64,000 nt of DNA from Betaproteobacteria bacterium (lineage in GTDB: Bacteria > Pseudomonadota > Gammaproteobacteria > Burkholderiales > SG8-41). The stretch spans positions 90,559 through 154,558 of the forward strand of contig JAKFUS010000012.1 in assembly GCA_021732605.1 (NCBI GenBank), given 5' to 3'. The notes below the pieces were generated by a model. It was not told the origin of the DNA, searched no databases, and saw nothing but the letters and a program-made list of their open reading frames with translations. Of the stretch, positions 8,857-16,795 are shown one piece after another (position 1 is the first letter of the stretch; every line of letters starts with the position of its first letter). A program made the position numbers and the translations under genes.

Positions 8857-9753
8857 AAGTCCCGCGCGCTGCTGGTACGACAGATCCATGTATTTTTCCG
8901 GCGCGCCCTTGGCCAAGGGCAGGCCTTCCGCCTGCCAATAAACGTCGATCACCTGCTGCAGTCCGGCCGCATCGATCAGCGGCAGCGGTTTTTTGACGAA
9001 GGCATCAAAGGCGCGATTCGCGAGGTCGGCAGAAATGTTCAGGCGCTGCGGCAGCAGCGTGATCGCCTCGGCCTTGTGCGCGGGATCACGCAGCCAGTGA
9101 CAGGCGCCACGGAACGCGCGGATGAACGCCACCAGGCGATCACCATTCTGCGCCGCCCAGGAGCGCCGCGTCGCTGCGATCGAACCGGGATATGAAGGGA
9201 AAAAGGTCGTGGTCGCACCCAGAGAGCCGAAACCCGCGGCAATGAGGTTGCGGTCGAAGGGCGGATTCAACCAGCTCGCGATCGCCTTGCCGCCTTTCAG
9301 CGCATCAAAGCGCTCCTGCGAACCACCGATCTCGATGAAGTTGTAATCGCTTTTGCCCATCCCGTTTTCCAGCAGCAGTTTGCGCAGCAGCAGCGCATAA
9401 CCGGTGTTGGCGCCATCGACTGCGATGTCGCGGCCACGCAGATCTTTCAATGTTTTGATGCCGGCTGCGACCACCAGCGACAGTTCCGGTGCATGGCCCT
9501 GGGCCATCACGATGCACAGGTCGCTGCCGGTTTCGACGGCACGCACCACATGGTCGGACTGCTGGAAGCCGATGTCGTAACCGCCGCTGCGCATCTGCTC
9601 GAGCTGGTGATTGGAAGAACCCGTCAGCGTGACGTCGACGGCGACACCTTCGGCTTCGAACATTTTTCGGCCCTGCGCGACATACAGCGGCCACGCATTG
9701 ACGCCCTCGGAAATAACCGCCAGTTTGACCGGCGCAGAATCTGCTGCGGACAT
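8854..9753 (-). CDS. ABC-type substrate-binding protein of the NMT1/THI5/SsuA superfamily, apparently without signal peptide
   Basis: A protein of 299 residues. VKLAVISEGVNAWPLYVAQG and FEAEGVAVDVTLTGSSNHQLEQM match the start of the NMT1-like periplasmic-binding fold, and GYDIGFQQSDHVVRAVETGS the ligand hinge. The ATG at 9753 has GGAGGGG just upstream. From this start there is no signal peptide, and an upstream in-frame start (9792) adds only hydrophilic residues. It could be cytoplasmic, like the Thi5-type HMP synthase relatives, or exported in another way. No ABC permease or ATPase gene is adjacent. It is the first gene of the cluster. Confidence 0.8.
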   Translation of the reverse strand: MSAADSAPVKLAVISEGVNAWPLYVAQGRKMFEAEGVAVDVTLTGSSNHQLEQMRSGGYDIGFQQSDHVVRAVETGSDLCIVMAQGHAPELSLVVAAGIKTLKDLRGRDIAVDGANTGYALLLRKLLLENGMGKSDYNFIEIGGSQERFDALKGGKAIASWLNPPFDRNLIAAGFGSLGATTTFFPSYPGSIAATRRSWAAQNGDRLVAFIRAFRGACHWLRDPAHKAEAITLLPQRLNISADLANRAFDAFVKKPLPLIDAAGLQQVIDVYWQAEGLPLAKGAPEKYMDLSYQQRAGL

Positions 9754-9777
9754 GTCCCCTCCGTCGTCAAGCATCCA

Positions 9778-9801
9778 GCAAACGGTTCGCAAACCGTTTG
9801 C
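9778..9801. promoter_or_regulatory. Perfect 10-bp inverted repeat upstream of the catabolic cluster
   Basis: GCAAACGGTT, spacer CGCA, AACCGTTTGC. It lies 25 bp upstream of the first start codon of the minus-strand cluster. It could be an operator (a LacI-like half-site) or a leader hairpin. Confidence 0.55.
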
Positions 9802-9812
9802 CGCTGATACCT

Positions 9813-9848
9813 CCCCTCTCCTTTCGGGAGAGGGGACGGGGGTGAGGG
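9813..9848 (-). repeat. GC-rich palindromic element, copy 1
   Basis: On the minus strand: CCCTCACCCCCG, then CCCCTCTCCC, a short loop, GGGAGAGGGG. The same order of box plus hairpin recurs at 41631-41714, 60580-60614 and 61552-61590, always with the CCCTCACCC box on the minus strand. Confidence 0.75.
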
Positions 9849-9973
9849 ATCAACATGAGACGCTTAAATCAATAAAAAGTGAGAAGTTGCAAATTGCGGC
9901 ACTCCCCCGAGCTGCCGAAATCGCCACCAAATCGCCGGGAATCGTAGCCCCGGCCCAACCAATAGTCAATCAT

Positions 9974-9990
9974 TTGGCCAAATTGGTTGG
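9974..9990. promoter_or_regulatory. Candidate operator 1 for the divergent FCD/GntR regulator
   Basis: TTGGCCAAATTGGTTGG. It contains the palindrome ATTTGGCCAAAT (9972-9983), and CCAACCAAT at 9955-9963 is the inverted partner of ATTGGTTGG. It agrees at 13 of 17 positions with the site at 10107-10123. ATTGGT half-sites are typical of the FadR/PdhR/LldR group. Confidence 0.55.
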
Positions 9991-10106
9991 ATCGATTCAG
10001 ATCGGGCTATCACTCGGATACCGCAGTGCACAAGAGGTAAAAACGCGGCAACCCTAGAAACCTGCACTGCGTCATGGTTGCAGATTGGCCGGATTTAATG
10101 AACCAA

Positions 10107-10123
10107 TTGACCGAATTGGTCAG
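10107..10123. promoter_or_regulatory. Candidate operator 2 for the divergent FCD/GntR regulator
   Basis: TTGACCGAATTGGTCAG, containing TGACC-GAATT-GGTCA. The overlapping ACCAATT-GACCG-AATTGGT (10102-10120) is a perfect 7-bp inverted repeat. It lies 36 bp before the regulator start, a likely place for autoregulation. Confidence 0.6.
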
Positions 10124-10158
10124 GCCATGCACAATCCGCGCTCATCACGCTATTCATC

Positions 10159-10863
10159 ATGACCACCATCCGCCGTTCCGACACCAGCCCACTCCGCCGC
10201 AGCGGCAAACGCGACGGCACGCAGGAAATCCGCGCCTTTCTGCTCGAAGCCGTGGCACAGGGCGCTGTCGGTCCTGGCGGCAAGCTGCCGACAGAACGCG
10301 AACTGGCGACGCGCTTCGCACTGCCACGCAATACCGTGCGCAAGACGCTGGCGCAATTGGAAGCCGAAGGCGCGATCACGCGCCATGTCGGCCGCGGCAC
10401 CTTCCTCGCCGACACCGGCGGTTTTCCTGCCGACAGCATCACCCACACCAGTCCTGCTGAACTGATGGAAGCGCGCATGCGGCTGGAGCCGGCAATGGCG
10501 GAGCTGATCGTCATCAACGCCACACCCGCCGATTTCGAACGCATGGAAATCTGCCTCGATCGCGCTGAACGCGGCGCGACGCTGGATGATTTCGAAGTCT
10601 GGGACGCAGCACTGCACCAGGCGCTGGCGGCAGCGACGCACAACCGTTTTGTCACCCGCGTCTTCGACATGGCCACGGCAGTGCGCCACCAGACCGAATG
10701 GGGCAAACTCAAGGATCGCGTGGTCACCCCGGAACGGCGCATCAAATACCAGCAGGAACACCGCACCATCGTTACCGCGCTCAAGGCGCGCGATGCAGAA
10801 CTGGCGCGCGCTGCGATACTCGCCCACCTGCAGCACGCGCGGCGTAACCTGTTCGGGTTCTAA
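10159..10863 (+). CDS. FCD-domain GntR-family transcriptional regulator
   Basis: A protein of 234 residues. The winged-helix domain (~15-85) shows LPTERELATRFALPRNTVRKTLAQLEAEG, the classic GntR recognition region. The C-terminal FCD ligand domain (~100-225) shows ELMEARMRLEPAMAELI, with the metal-binding Asp/His pattern in DAALHQALAAATHN. FCD regulators sense organic acids and are usually encoded beside the pathway they control. The gene is divergent from the 2-oxoacid dehydrogenase/amidohydrolase cluster, which makes that cluster the probable target. Two similar operator-like sites lie upstream. Confidence 0.92.
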   Translation: MTTIRRSDTSPLRRSGKRDGTQEIRAFLLEAVAQGAVGPGGKLPTERELATRFALPRNTVRKTLAQLEAEGAITRHVGRGTFLADTGGFPADSITHTSPAELMEARMRLEPAMAELIVINATPADFERMEICLDRAERGATLDDFEVWDAALHQALAAATHNRFVTRVFDMATAVRHQTEWGKLKDRVVTPERRIKYQQEHRTIVTALKARDAELARAAILAHLQHARRNLFGF

Positions 10864-10892
10864 AGCGCTTCTTCAAGCAGTAGACTGCGGAG

Positions 10893-11492
10893 ATGGACAT
10901 CTCCCTCGCCTCCGCCACCGTCATCATCCTGCTGGTGATGGATCCGCTGGGCAACATCCCGCTGTTCGTATCACTGCTGAAAAAAGTCCCGCCACACCGC
11001 CGCAACCGGGTCATCGTGCGTGAGTGCGCCATCGCCTTCGGCCTGCTGCTGTTTTTTGTGTTTTTCGGACGCTGGTTCCTCACGCTGCTGGGCCTGTCGG
11101 ACACCTCACTCAACATCGCCGGCGGCGTGATCCTGTTCATCATCGCGCTGCGGCTGATTTTCAAACACCCGGAAGGCGTGTTCGGCACTGATGACATCGA
11201 GGCCGAGCCTTTCATCGTGCCACTGGCGATTCCGTCGATTGCCGGCCCCTCAGCCATCGCCACGGTGGTGCTGCTGGTGTCACGCGCTCCCGATCGCATC
11301 GTCGACTGGATCCTCGCCCTGCTCATCGCCAGTGTGGTTACGCTGGTGCTGTTGCTCGCCTCCGGGCGCATCGCGCGCCTGCTCGGCACCCGCGGCCTGG
11401 CTGCCATGGACCGGCTGATGGGACTGCTGCTGACGGCAATTGCCGTGGAAATGCTGCTGAAGGGCATCGAAAGTTTCGTGCACGGCCTGTAA
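10893..11492 (+). CDS. MarC-family integral membrane protein
   Basis: A protein of 199 residues with about six membrane segments. Family signatures are VIILLVMDPLGNIPLFVSLL at the N-terminus, LNIAGGVILFIIALRLI in the centre and PLAIPSIAGPSAIATVVLL in the fourth segment. MarC/YhgN proteins are of uncertain function; the older link to multiple antibiotic resistance is not supported for the family. It lies 29 bp after the GntR gene on the same strand and may be co-transcribed. Confidence 0.92.
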   Translation: MDISLASATVIILLVMDPLGNIPLFVSLLKKVPPHRRNRVIVRECAIAFGLLLFFVFFGRWFLTLLGLSDTSLNIAGGVILFIIALRLIFKHPEGVFGTDDIEAEPFIVPLAIPSIAGPSAIATVVLLVSRAPDRIVDWILALLIASVVTLVLLLASGRIARLLGTRGLAAMDRLMGLLLTAIAVEMLLKGIESFVHGL

Positions 11493-11969
11493 TCCCCGGG
11501 GCGGGACTCATGGCGGTGGTCAGTTTTGCTGAAAATCGCCCGAAAAAGTCTTGACAGCCGGATTCAACGGCATGTTGATATCTTGCGTCACACAGCGCTA
11601 CGCAATGGCCTTCAAAACATCGCAGCCAATGTCAACAACTCATTAGCGCGGGCGAACAACTCACGGGCAAACACACGCTAAGTAATTGACGCAGATGGGC
11701 TTTTATCGGCGCTTTTTTATAGCACGCAAGTATTTGTTTTTAAACAGAAATAAAACGTTTTCCCCGTGGCATTTCCGCAAGCTCATTAACCGCAGCCGTT
11801 AACATCACAAGCCAGGGATTGCAACAGCTTCTGCAGAAATCACCATTCCGGTGCATGCTGTAAAAAATCATTCACAATTTCTGTGGATATGTCTGTGAAC
11901 AACCGCAAAAATCCGCGTATGAACCTGCGTCACGCCCGGGACCACGTTAGATTGCCTATTTTTTTCAGC
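11493..11969. other. AT-richer intergenic region, no clear gene
   Basis: About 480 bp between marC and the secreted HExxH protein. It carries one AT-rich element copy (11728-11746). Frames before 11970 are open in phase with the next gene from a GTG at 11883, but those codons look non-coding. A TTGACA at 11551 has no convincing -10 partner. Confidence 0.5.
11728..11746 (+). repeat. Copy of AT-rich dispersed element
   Basis: AAGTATTTGTTTTTAAACA, identical over 19 bases to the copy at 56180-56198. Confidence 0.75.
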
Positions 11970-12686
11970 ATGCGCGCGCGTTACGGCCCAATTCATCGGA
12001 CATGCTGGACTGTGTTGATCGCGCGCCACACGCTGATCGCACTGGGCCTGATCGCGGCATTGGGACCCAACGCGGTTGCAAACACTGCGCTTGCAACGCC
12101 ATTCACCATCGAGAGTCGCAACACAATCAGCGACTTGGCGGCGCAAACGCATACGACTTCTGAACTGGCATTGCAGTTGAGCGTCGCCAATATCGACCGC
12201 TGGGACGATGCCGAAGTCATAACGGCATTGCGCACTGCGGCAAACCTGCTCGCACAATGCGAAATCCGCATCACCGTCACGGACCTGCTGCGCATCCGCG
12301 TGCCGGACAGCCACCGTTATTTCGATACGCCACGCTCGCGCGAACTGGCACGGGCGCTGGCGCTGCCCAAACCCACGCTGTATTTCACCGCAGGCACGCG
12401 CCAGGTGCCGGCCTTTGATGCAGAAGCCATCGGTCGCGGCAACAGCCGCAGCCGGCCCGAACTCACCGACACGGTCTGGATCGCCCGTGGCGCGCGCGAT
12501 CTGGGACAGGTCATCGCTCATGAACTGGTGCATGTGCTGATGGACAGCGGCGCGCACGACAACAGCTCGGGCAATCTGATGGCGGAACAAACCTCGCCGC
12601 AGAATACGCAGTTAAACACCGCACAGTGCGCGCAGATGCGCAGCACCGGTACGCGCAACGGCCTGCTGCGGCCGGGGGTAAACTGA
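11970..12686 (+). CDS. Predicted secreted zinc-dependent protease-like protein (HExxH and NLM motifs)
   Basis: About 238 residues from the ATG at 11970; earlier in-frame starts at 11883, 11889 and 11919 exist. I prefer 11970 because it gives a normal signal peptide with hydrophobic core TLIALGLIAALG and a cleavage site near NTALA. Near the C-terminus is HELVHVLMDSGAH, then NSSGNLMAEQ. HExxH plus a later His and an NLM Met-turn-like segment suggest a metzincin-like zinc peptidase, although the spacing to the third His is two residues longer than in classical metzincins. No known family is recognised. It is 10 bp upstream of the next gene, so the two may form an operon. Confidence 0.65.
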   Translation: MRARYGPIHRTCWTVLIARHTLIALGLIAALGPNAVANTALATPFTIESRNTISDLAAQTHTTSELALQLSVANIDRWDDAEVITALRTAANLLAQCEIRITVTDLLRIRVPDSHRYFDTPRSRELARALALPKPTLYFTAGTRQVPAFDAEAIGRGNSRSRPELTDTVWIARGARDLGQVIAHELVHVLMDSGAHDNSSGNLMAEQTSPQNTQLNTAQCAQMRSTGTRNGLLRPGVN

Positions 12687-12696
12687 ACAGCACACC

Positions 12697-14499
12697 ATGC
12701 ACGATCTGCCCCACATCAGCAGTACCGCCCCGGAAGGGCCATGGAATCCCGGACTGCAATCGCAGATCCCGGCGAAGCTGCTGCCGCTGGCCACGCTGTA
12801 TCGCCCGGAAAACGTACTGACCACGCTGCGCCAGGCGCGCGAACTCGCCGACCTCACCGGCCTCGCCGCGGAAGACCTGGTGGTATTCCGGCCGGAACGG
12901 CTGGTGGTGCATGAACTGCTGGCGCGGGTCACCGCGGATTTCAGCGTCGACAACGGCCGGAAAACCGAAGACCTCGGTATCAACTTCCGCCGCATCAGCG
13001 AAACCATTCTCACCCGCCATATTGCGCCGCACATGGCGGAAATCCGCGACGCCCATGACGCGATGCGCACGCAGTTGTTCAATGCCGTCGCCACCATGCT
13101 CGATTACGGCCTGCAGGACACCGCGCCGGCTGTGTTACAACCCGCAGGATTCTGGTCGCGGCTGTTCCACACTGCAGCGCCGGCGCCAGTGGAAGAAGCA
13201 GAAGCCAGCGATCTGCGCGCCATCCGCCGCTGGGACGCAAAGGCACAGACCACCAGCGATCCCTTGCAGCGCGCGGCCTGCCTCGCCCTCGCCCGAGTCG
13301 CCTCGGCAATGCACGCGCGCCACGGCCGGATCTGGGGTGATCGCGGATTGATTGCAACCGTGGCCACCGACCTTGCCGCCAATAATTACGGCAGCGAGGA
13401 AATCGGCCGCCTGATCGAACCTTATGTGCAACAGGCGGCGCAGGCCGAAGGTTTCCGCCTGCTGCCGGCGCAGGCGCAACCGGTGGTGATGAACACCAAG
13501 GGTGCTTCCGCCGCCGGCAAAAGTACGCTGCGCCCGCTGCAGCGCGCACTGGCGGCGCGCATCGGCGTCAGCTGGGATGATTTCGCGCTGATCAGCCCGG
13601 ATATTTTCCGCAAGTTCCTGCTTGATTACGCGACGCTGGGCCCGGCGTACAAATACGCCGGCGCGCTGAGCGGCCACGAACTGCAGATCGTCGACCACAA
13701 GCTCGACCGCACCATGGCGCGCAAGGCAGAACGTGGTGCGATGTCACATCTGTTGATCGACCGTTTCCGTTTTGACACCTTCGCCCCGGCATCCGATGTC
13801 GCCGGCAGCAACCTGCTGACGCGTTTCGGCAACCTGGTTTATTTATTTTTCATGCTCACCCCACCCGACGCCACCGTCGAACGCGCGTGGACCCGCGGCC
13901 TTGAAGTCGGTCGTTACAAAGCCGTCGATGACCTGCTGGCACACAACATCGAGGCTTACACCGGCATGCCCGAAGTGTTTTTCACCTGGGCGCTGGCCGG
14001 CGACAAAAAAGTCCATTACGAATTTCTCGACAACAGTGTCGCGCTCGGTGAACGGCCGCGCACTGTCGCCTTCGGCTGGAACGGCGAGATGAATGTGCTC
14101 GACGTCAAAGGCTTGCTCGACGTCGACCGTTATCGCCGCATCAACGTCGAAGCCAAAACGGCGCAGGAAGTGCATCCGGTCGGCGCCGCGATGGCGCCGG
14201 AACACAACACGCGTTTCCTTGCCGCTTGCGTCAGCCGCTTGCCTGCTGTGAATTTCGCCGACCGCAACAGCGGACGGATTTATCTGCGCACCGAGAACGG
14301 CAAAATGGTGTGGACCGATCCAGAGGCGCTCGCCGTCGCGCTCACCAATGCCGAAACCCGCGCCGGCATCGTCGCCGTCGCACCGCAGGCTTTGCAGTTT
14401 TCAACAACACCGGCAACACCGCGCGTGCTGCAGGAACTGATCGGACAGGACCGCATCCATTCCCTGGGTCAGTGGGGTGGAAACTCTATAAGTATTTGA
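12697..14499 (+). CDS. Large P-loop (zeta-toxin/kinase-like) protein of unknown function
   Basis: A protein of 600 residues with no signal peptide or membrane segment. Residues ~265-275 hold a Walker A motif, GASAAGKST. It is followed by ALISPDIFRKFLLDYATLGP, where an Asp follows the second strand, as in zeta-toxin and related small-molecule kinases. LLIDRFRFD may be the Walker B-like strand. The N-terminal ~260 residues are alpha-helical and match nothing I know. A zeta-type phosphotransferase role is only a guess; its size and the lack of an epsilon-like antitoxin gene argue against a simple toxin. The stop codon lies inside an AT-rich element (14490-14519). Confidence 0.7.
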   Translation: MHDLPHISSTAPEGPWNPGLQSQIPAKLLPLATLYRPENVLTTLRQARELADLTGLAAEDLVVFRPERLVVHELLARVTADFSVDNGRKTEDLGINFRRISETILTRHIAPHMAEIRDAHDAMRTQLFNAVATMLDYGLQDTAPAVLQPAGFWSRLFHTAAPAPVEEAEASDLRAIRRWDAKAQTTSDPLQRAACLALARVASAMHARHGRIWGDRGLIATVATDLAANNYGSEEIGRLIEPYVQQAAQAEGFRLLPAQAQPVVMNTKGASAAGKSTLRPLQRALAARIGVSWDDFALISPDIFRKFLLDYATLGPAYKYAGALSGHELQIVDHKLDRTMARKAERGAMSHLLIDRFRFDTFAPASDVAGSNLLTRFGNLVYLFFMLTPPDATVERAWTRGLEVGRYKAVDDLLAHNIEAYTGMPEVFFTWALAGDKKVHYEFLDNSVALGERPRTVAFGWNGEMNVLDVKGLLDVDRYRRINVEAKTAQEVHPVGAAMAPEHNTRFLAACVSRLPAVNFADRNSGRIYLRTENGKMVWTDPEALAVALTNAETRAGIVAVAPQALQFSTTPATPRVLQELIGQDRIHSLGQWGGNSISI

Positions 14500-14519
14500 T
14501 TTTAAACATATTATTTATA
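14490..14519 (+). repeat. Copy of AT-rich dispersed element supplying a stop codon
   Basis: AAGTATTTGATTTTAAACA, then TATTATTTATA. The TGA of AAGTATTTGA is the stop of the 600-residue P-loop gene, so the element appears to have set the present C-terminus. Confidence 0.7.
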
Positions 14520-14673
14520 CTCGTCGAGCGGATTACATCTCCTTACAAACGCTCACATTGTTGTTGAAGATTGCCCCCTAGACTCTGTTTCGTGACCGGC
14601 ACTCATGAGTCACAACAAATGAACAGCAGGGGCAACCACAGAACGCGGCAAGTTTGCGCAAAGGAGAACCACC

Positions 14674-14976
14674 ATGAAACTTCTGACCACTGCAGTGTTA
14701 TCGACGATGTTGTTCGCTGCCGGTCCGGCGCTGGCCGATCGTGACGACGACCGCGGCCATGGCAAGCATCACTGGAAACAATCCAAGCACTACGACAAAC
14801 ACCACGGCCATTACGCCCCGCCGCGGTACGTGGTGCGCAGGGATGTGCATCATTACTACGAGCCGACGTATTACGCGCCTTCGTACTACGAACCGGTCTA
14901 TGCACCGGCACCGGTTTACCGGCCGTCGGCCGGCATCCATGTAGTACTGCCGAACATCTACATCCCGCTGCGCTGA
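14674..14976 (+). CDS. Small secreted His/Tyr-rich protein
   Basis: A protein of 100 residues. The signal peptide MKLLTTAVLSTMLFAAGPALA is followed by DRDDDRGHGKHHWKQSKHYD and then Tyr/Pro-rich repeats of the YYEP and YYAP type, ending in VVLPNIYIPLR. The ribosome site AAAGGAG is strong. Such small proteins are common in betaproteobacteria and are thought to sit in the envelope; metal binding by the His cluster is possible but unproven. A good terminator follows, so it is a single-gene unit. Confidence 0.85.
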   Translation: MKLLTTAVLSTMLFAAGPALADRDDDRGHGKHHWKQSKHYDKHHGHYAPPRYVVRRDVHHYYEPTYYAPSYYEPVYAPAPVYRPSAGIHVVLPNIYIPLR

Positions 14977-14993
14977 ACGCAGGCCACAGCAAC

Positions 14994-15033
14994 CGCCCCG
15001 CACGGGTTTACGCCCTGCGGGGCGTTTCTTTTT
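14994..15033 (+). terminator. Rho-independent terminator of the His/Tyr-rich protein gene
   Basis: A 9-bp stem CGCCCCGCA / TGCGGGGCG (14994-15002 with 15016-15024), a 13-nt loop, then TTTCTTTTT. Confidence 0.88.
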
Positions 15034-15093
15034 GTACCACCCGCTTTTCCCAACCTTATAATTACCGCATTCTCCCCATACGACGAGGCCGCA

Positions 15094-16305
15094 ATGGACG
15101 GCAGCGCAGATCTTCAAATCAAACTCCCGGCCGGCAATGGCCGCATGGAAATGTACCGGCTGCAGGGCCCGCGGCAGTTTGTCACCGCGACCTCGCCGGC
15201 GCAGCTGACCCGCGTCGCCTATTCAGCGGCGCATGTGGTGGCCGATCCGCTGGCTGCGATCAATCCCTCGCTGGATTGCGCCGTCGACTGGGACGCCACC
15301 ATCGCCTACCGCCAATACCTGTGGCGCATGGGCCTGGGCGTGGCCGAGGCCATGGACACTGCACAGCGTGGCATGGGCATGGACTGGCCCGCTTCGCTGG
15401 AGCTGATCCGCCGCTCAACCGATGCCGCAAAGGATATTCCCGGCGCACTGCTCGCCTCCGGCTGCGGCACCGATCAGTTGGCACCCGAAGATGCGCGCTC
15501 CGTGGATGACGTGATCCGCGCCTACGAAGAACAGATGGCGGCGATCGAAGCCGTCGGCGGCCGCCTGATCCTGATGGCCAGCCGCGCACTGGCCAAAGTC
15601 GCTCGCAGCCCGGCAGATTACGAAAAAGTGTACGACCGCGTGCTGCGCCAGGCCAAACAGCCGGTGGTCCTGCACTGGCTGGGCGACATGTTCGATCCGG
15701 CGCTGAAGGGTTACTGGGGCAGCAACGACACGCAACAGGCCGTGGACATCGCACTGGGCATCATCAACGCGCATGCCTCCAAGATCGACGGCATCAAGAT
15801 GTCGCTACTCGACAAGGACATCGAAATCGCCGTACGGCGGCGACTGCCGGCCGGTGTGCGCATGTACACCGGGGATGACTTCAATTACGTCGAACTGATC
15901 GCCGGCGACGAAATCGGTGATGAAATCAACAAAAGCGCCAACCACCGCCACAGCGACGCACTGCTCGGCATCTTCGACGCCATCGCCCCTGCAGCCAGTG
16001 CCGCCCTGCTCGCGCTGGCACAGGACGACCGCACGAAATTCGACGCCATCCTCGCACCCACCGTGCCGTTGTCACGCCATATGTTCGGCGCGCCGACGCG
16101 TTTTTACAAAACCGGTGTGGTGTTCATGGCCTGGCTCAACGGCCATCAGACGCATTTCACGATGGTGGGTGGGCAGCAGAGTACGCGGTCGCTTCCACAC
16201 CTTGTAGAGCTGTTCAGGCTGGCGGATACGGCGGGGTTGCTGCAGACGCCGGAGTTGGCGGTGGCGCGGATGCGTTCGCTGATGGCGATGCACGGCGCGG
16301 CCTGA
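15094..16305 (+). CDS. DUF993-family protein (predicted dihydrodipicolinate synthase/aldolase-like TIM barrel)
   Basis: A protein of 403 residues. Features of the DUF993 family are LPAGNGRMEMYRLQGPRQF near the start, AINPSLDCAVDWDATIAYR, GRLILMASRALAKVA, QPVVLHWLGDMFDPALKGYW and KIDGIKMSLLDKDIEIAVRR. The last contains a Lys in the position expected for a Schiff-base aldolase of the DapA/NanA superfamily, and GDDFNY follows. No substrate is known. It stands alone between a terminator and a palindromic repeat, and its neighbours give no hint of pathway. Confidence 0.88.
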   Translation: MDGSADLQIKLPAGNGRMEMYRLQGPRQFVTATSPAQLTRVAYSAAHVVADPLAAINPSLDCAVDWDATIAYRQYLWRMGLGVAEAMDTAQRGMGMDWPASLELIRRSTDAAKDIPGALLASGCGTDQLAPEDARSVDDVIRAYEEQMAAIEAVGGRLILMASRALAKVARSPADYEKVYDRVLRQAKQPVVLHWLGDMFDPALKGYWGSNDTQQAVDIALGIINAHASKIDGIKMSLLDKDIEIAVRRRLPAGVRMYTGDDFNYVELIAGDEIGDEINKSANHRHSDALLGIFDAIAPAASAALLALAQDDRTKFDAILAPTVPLSRHMFGAPTRFYKTGVVFMAWLNGHQTHFTMVGGQQSTRSLPHLVELFRLADTAGLLQTPELAVARMRSLMAMHGAA

Positions 16306-16331
16306 ATACGCTGATCGAGTCAGGATCGTAG

Positions 16332-16363
16332 GGCGGATAAGCCGCGAAGCGGCACAATCCGCC
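16332..16363. repeat. REP-like palindrome (GGCGGAT...ATCCGCC)
   Basis: GGCGGATAAGCCGC, then GAA, then GCGGCACAATCCGCC form an imperfect hairpin just after the DUF993 gene. Similar GGCGGAT/ATCCGCC units are scattered between genes in many proteobacteria. It may also act as a 3' RNA stabiliser. Confidence 0.7.
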
Positions 16364-16427
16364 GCATGTCAAAGTCACCACCTGCGATACAGCGCATTCC
16401 CCCCAAGCAATAGCACATCACTTGAAA

Positions 16428-16447
16428 ATATGTCAAATCCGACATAT
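16428..16447. promoter_or_regulatory. Inverted repeat at the start of the HigBA-like operon
   Basis: ATATGTC, 6-nt spacer, GACATAT. It overlaps the first possible start codon of the toxin gene, suggesting either an autoregulatory operator for the HTH antitoxin or a true start downstream, at GTG 16457. Confidence 0.6.
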
Positions 16448-16795
16448 ACTACTGGCGTGAAATTCGCTGACAAACCGTTGATCTGGCTGCACGGTACGGT
16501 CAAGTCGCCGCCTTTTTCTGCCACGGCAAGACTGGAAGCGGGATTCCTGTTACGCCGCCTGCAACGCGGCGACAAACTGGGACTGCCGCATTCCAGACCC
16601 ATGCCGGTTGTTGGCCCCGGCTGCCACGAACTTCGAATCAACGATGAACGTGTCACTTGGAGAATCATCTACAGGATCGAAAACGATGCCGTATTGATTC
16701 TTGAGGTATTTGAAAAGAAAACCGCCGCCACCCCAAAAAACGTGATCGAAACCTGTAAAACGAGACTTCAGAGGTACCGCAATGACGCCCGATAA
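16430..16795 (+). CDS. HigB/RelE-superfamily toxin (Gp49-like)
   Basis: A protein of 121 residues, or 112 if the GTG at 16457 is used. It has the phage-derived Gp49-like fold: KSPPFSATARLEAGFLLRRLQRG, then LPHSRPMPVVGPGCHELRI, then VTWRIIYRIENDAVLILEVFEKKT, ending in a Lys/Arg-rich helix. Members cleave mRNA at the ribosome. The gene order is toxin first, antitoxin second, with a 14-nt overlap, as in higBA. The palindrome over the start is a plausible operator. Confidence 0.85.
   Translation: MSNPTYTTGVKFADKPLIWLHGTVKSPPFSATARLEAGFLLRRLQRGDKLGLPHSRPMPVVGPGCHELRINDERVTWRIIYRIENDAVLILEVFEKKTAATPKNVIETCKTRLQRYRNDAR

Larger units (their letters stand above)
9754..10158. other. Divergent intergenic regulatory region (405 bp)
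   Basis: It separates the minus-strand catabolic cluster from the divergent GntR regulator. It holds an inverted repeat, one GC palindrome and two related ATTGGT-containing sites listed separately. No coding potential is seen on either strand. Confidence 0.7.

Noticed and set aside
11551..11581. Sigma-70 promoter with TTGACA upstream of the HExxH protein gene
   Set aside because: No acceptable -10 sequence at 16-18 bp spacing.
12697..14499. Calling the P-loop protein a zeta toxin
   Set aside because: Only the Walker A region and one following segment resemble zeta toxins; size and gene context do not.
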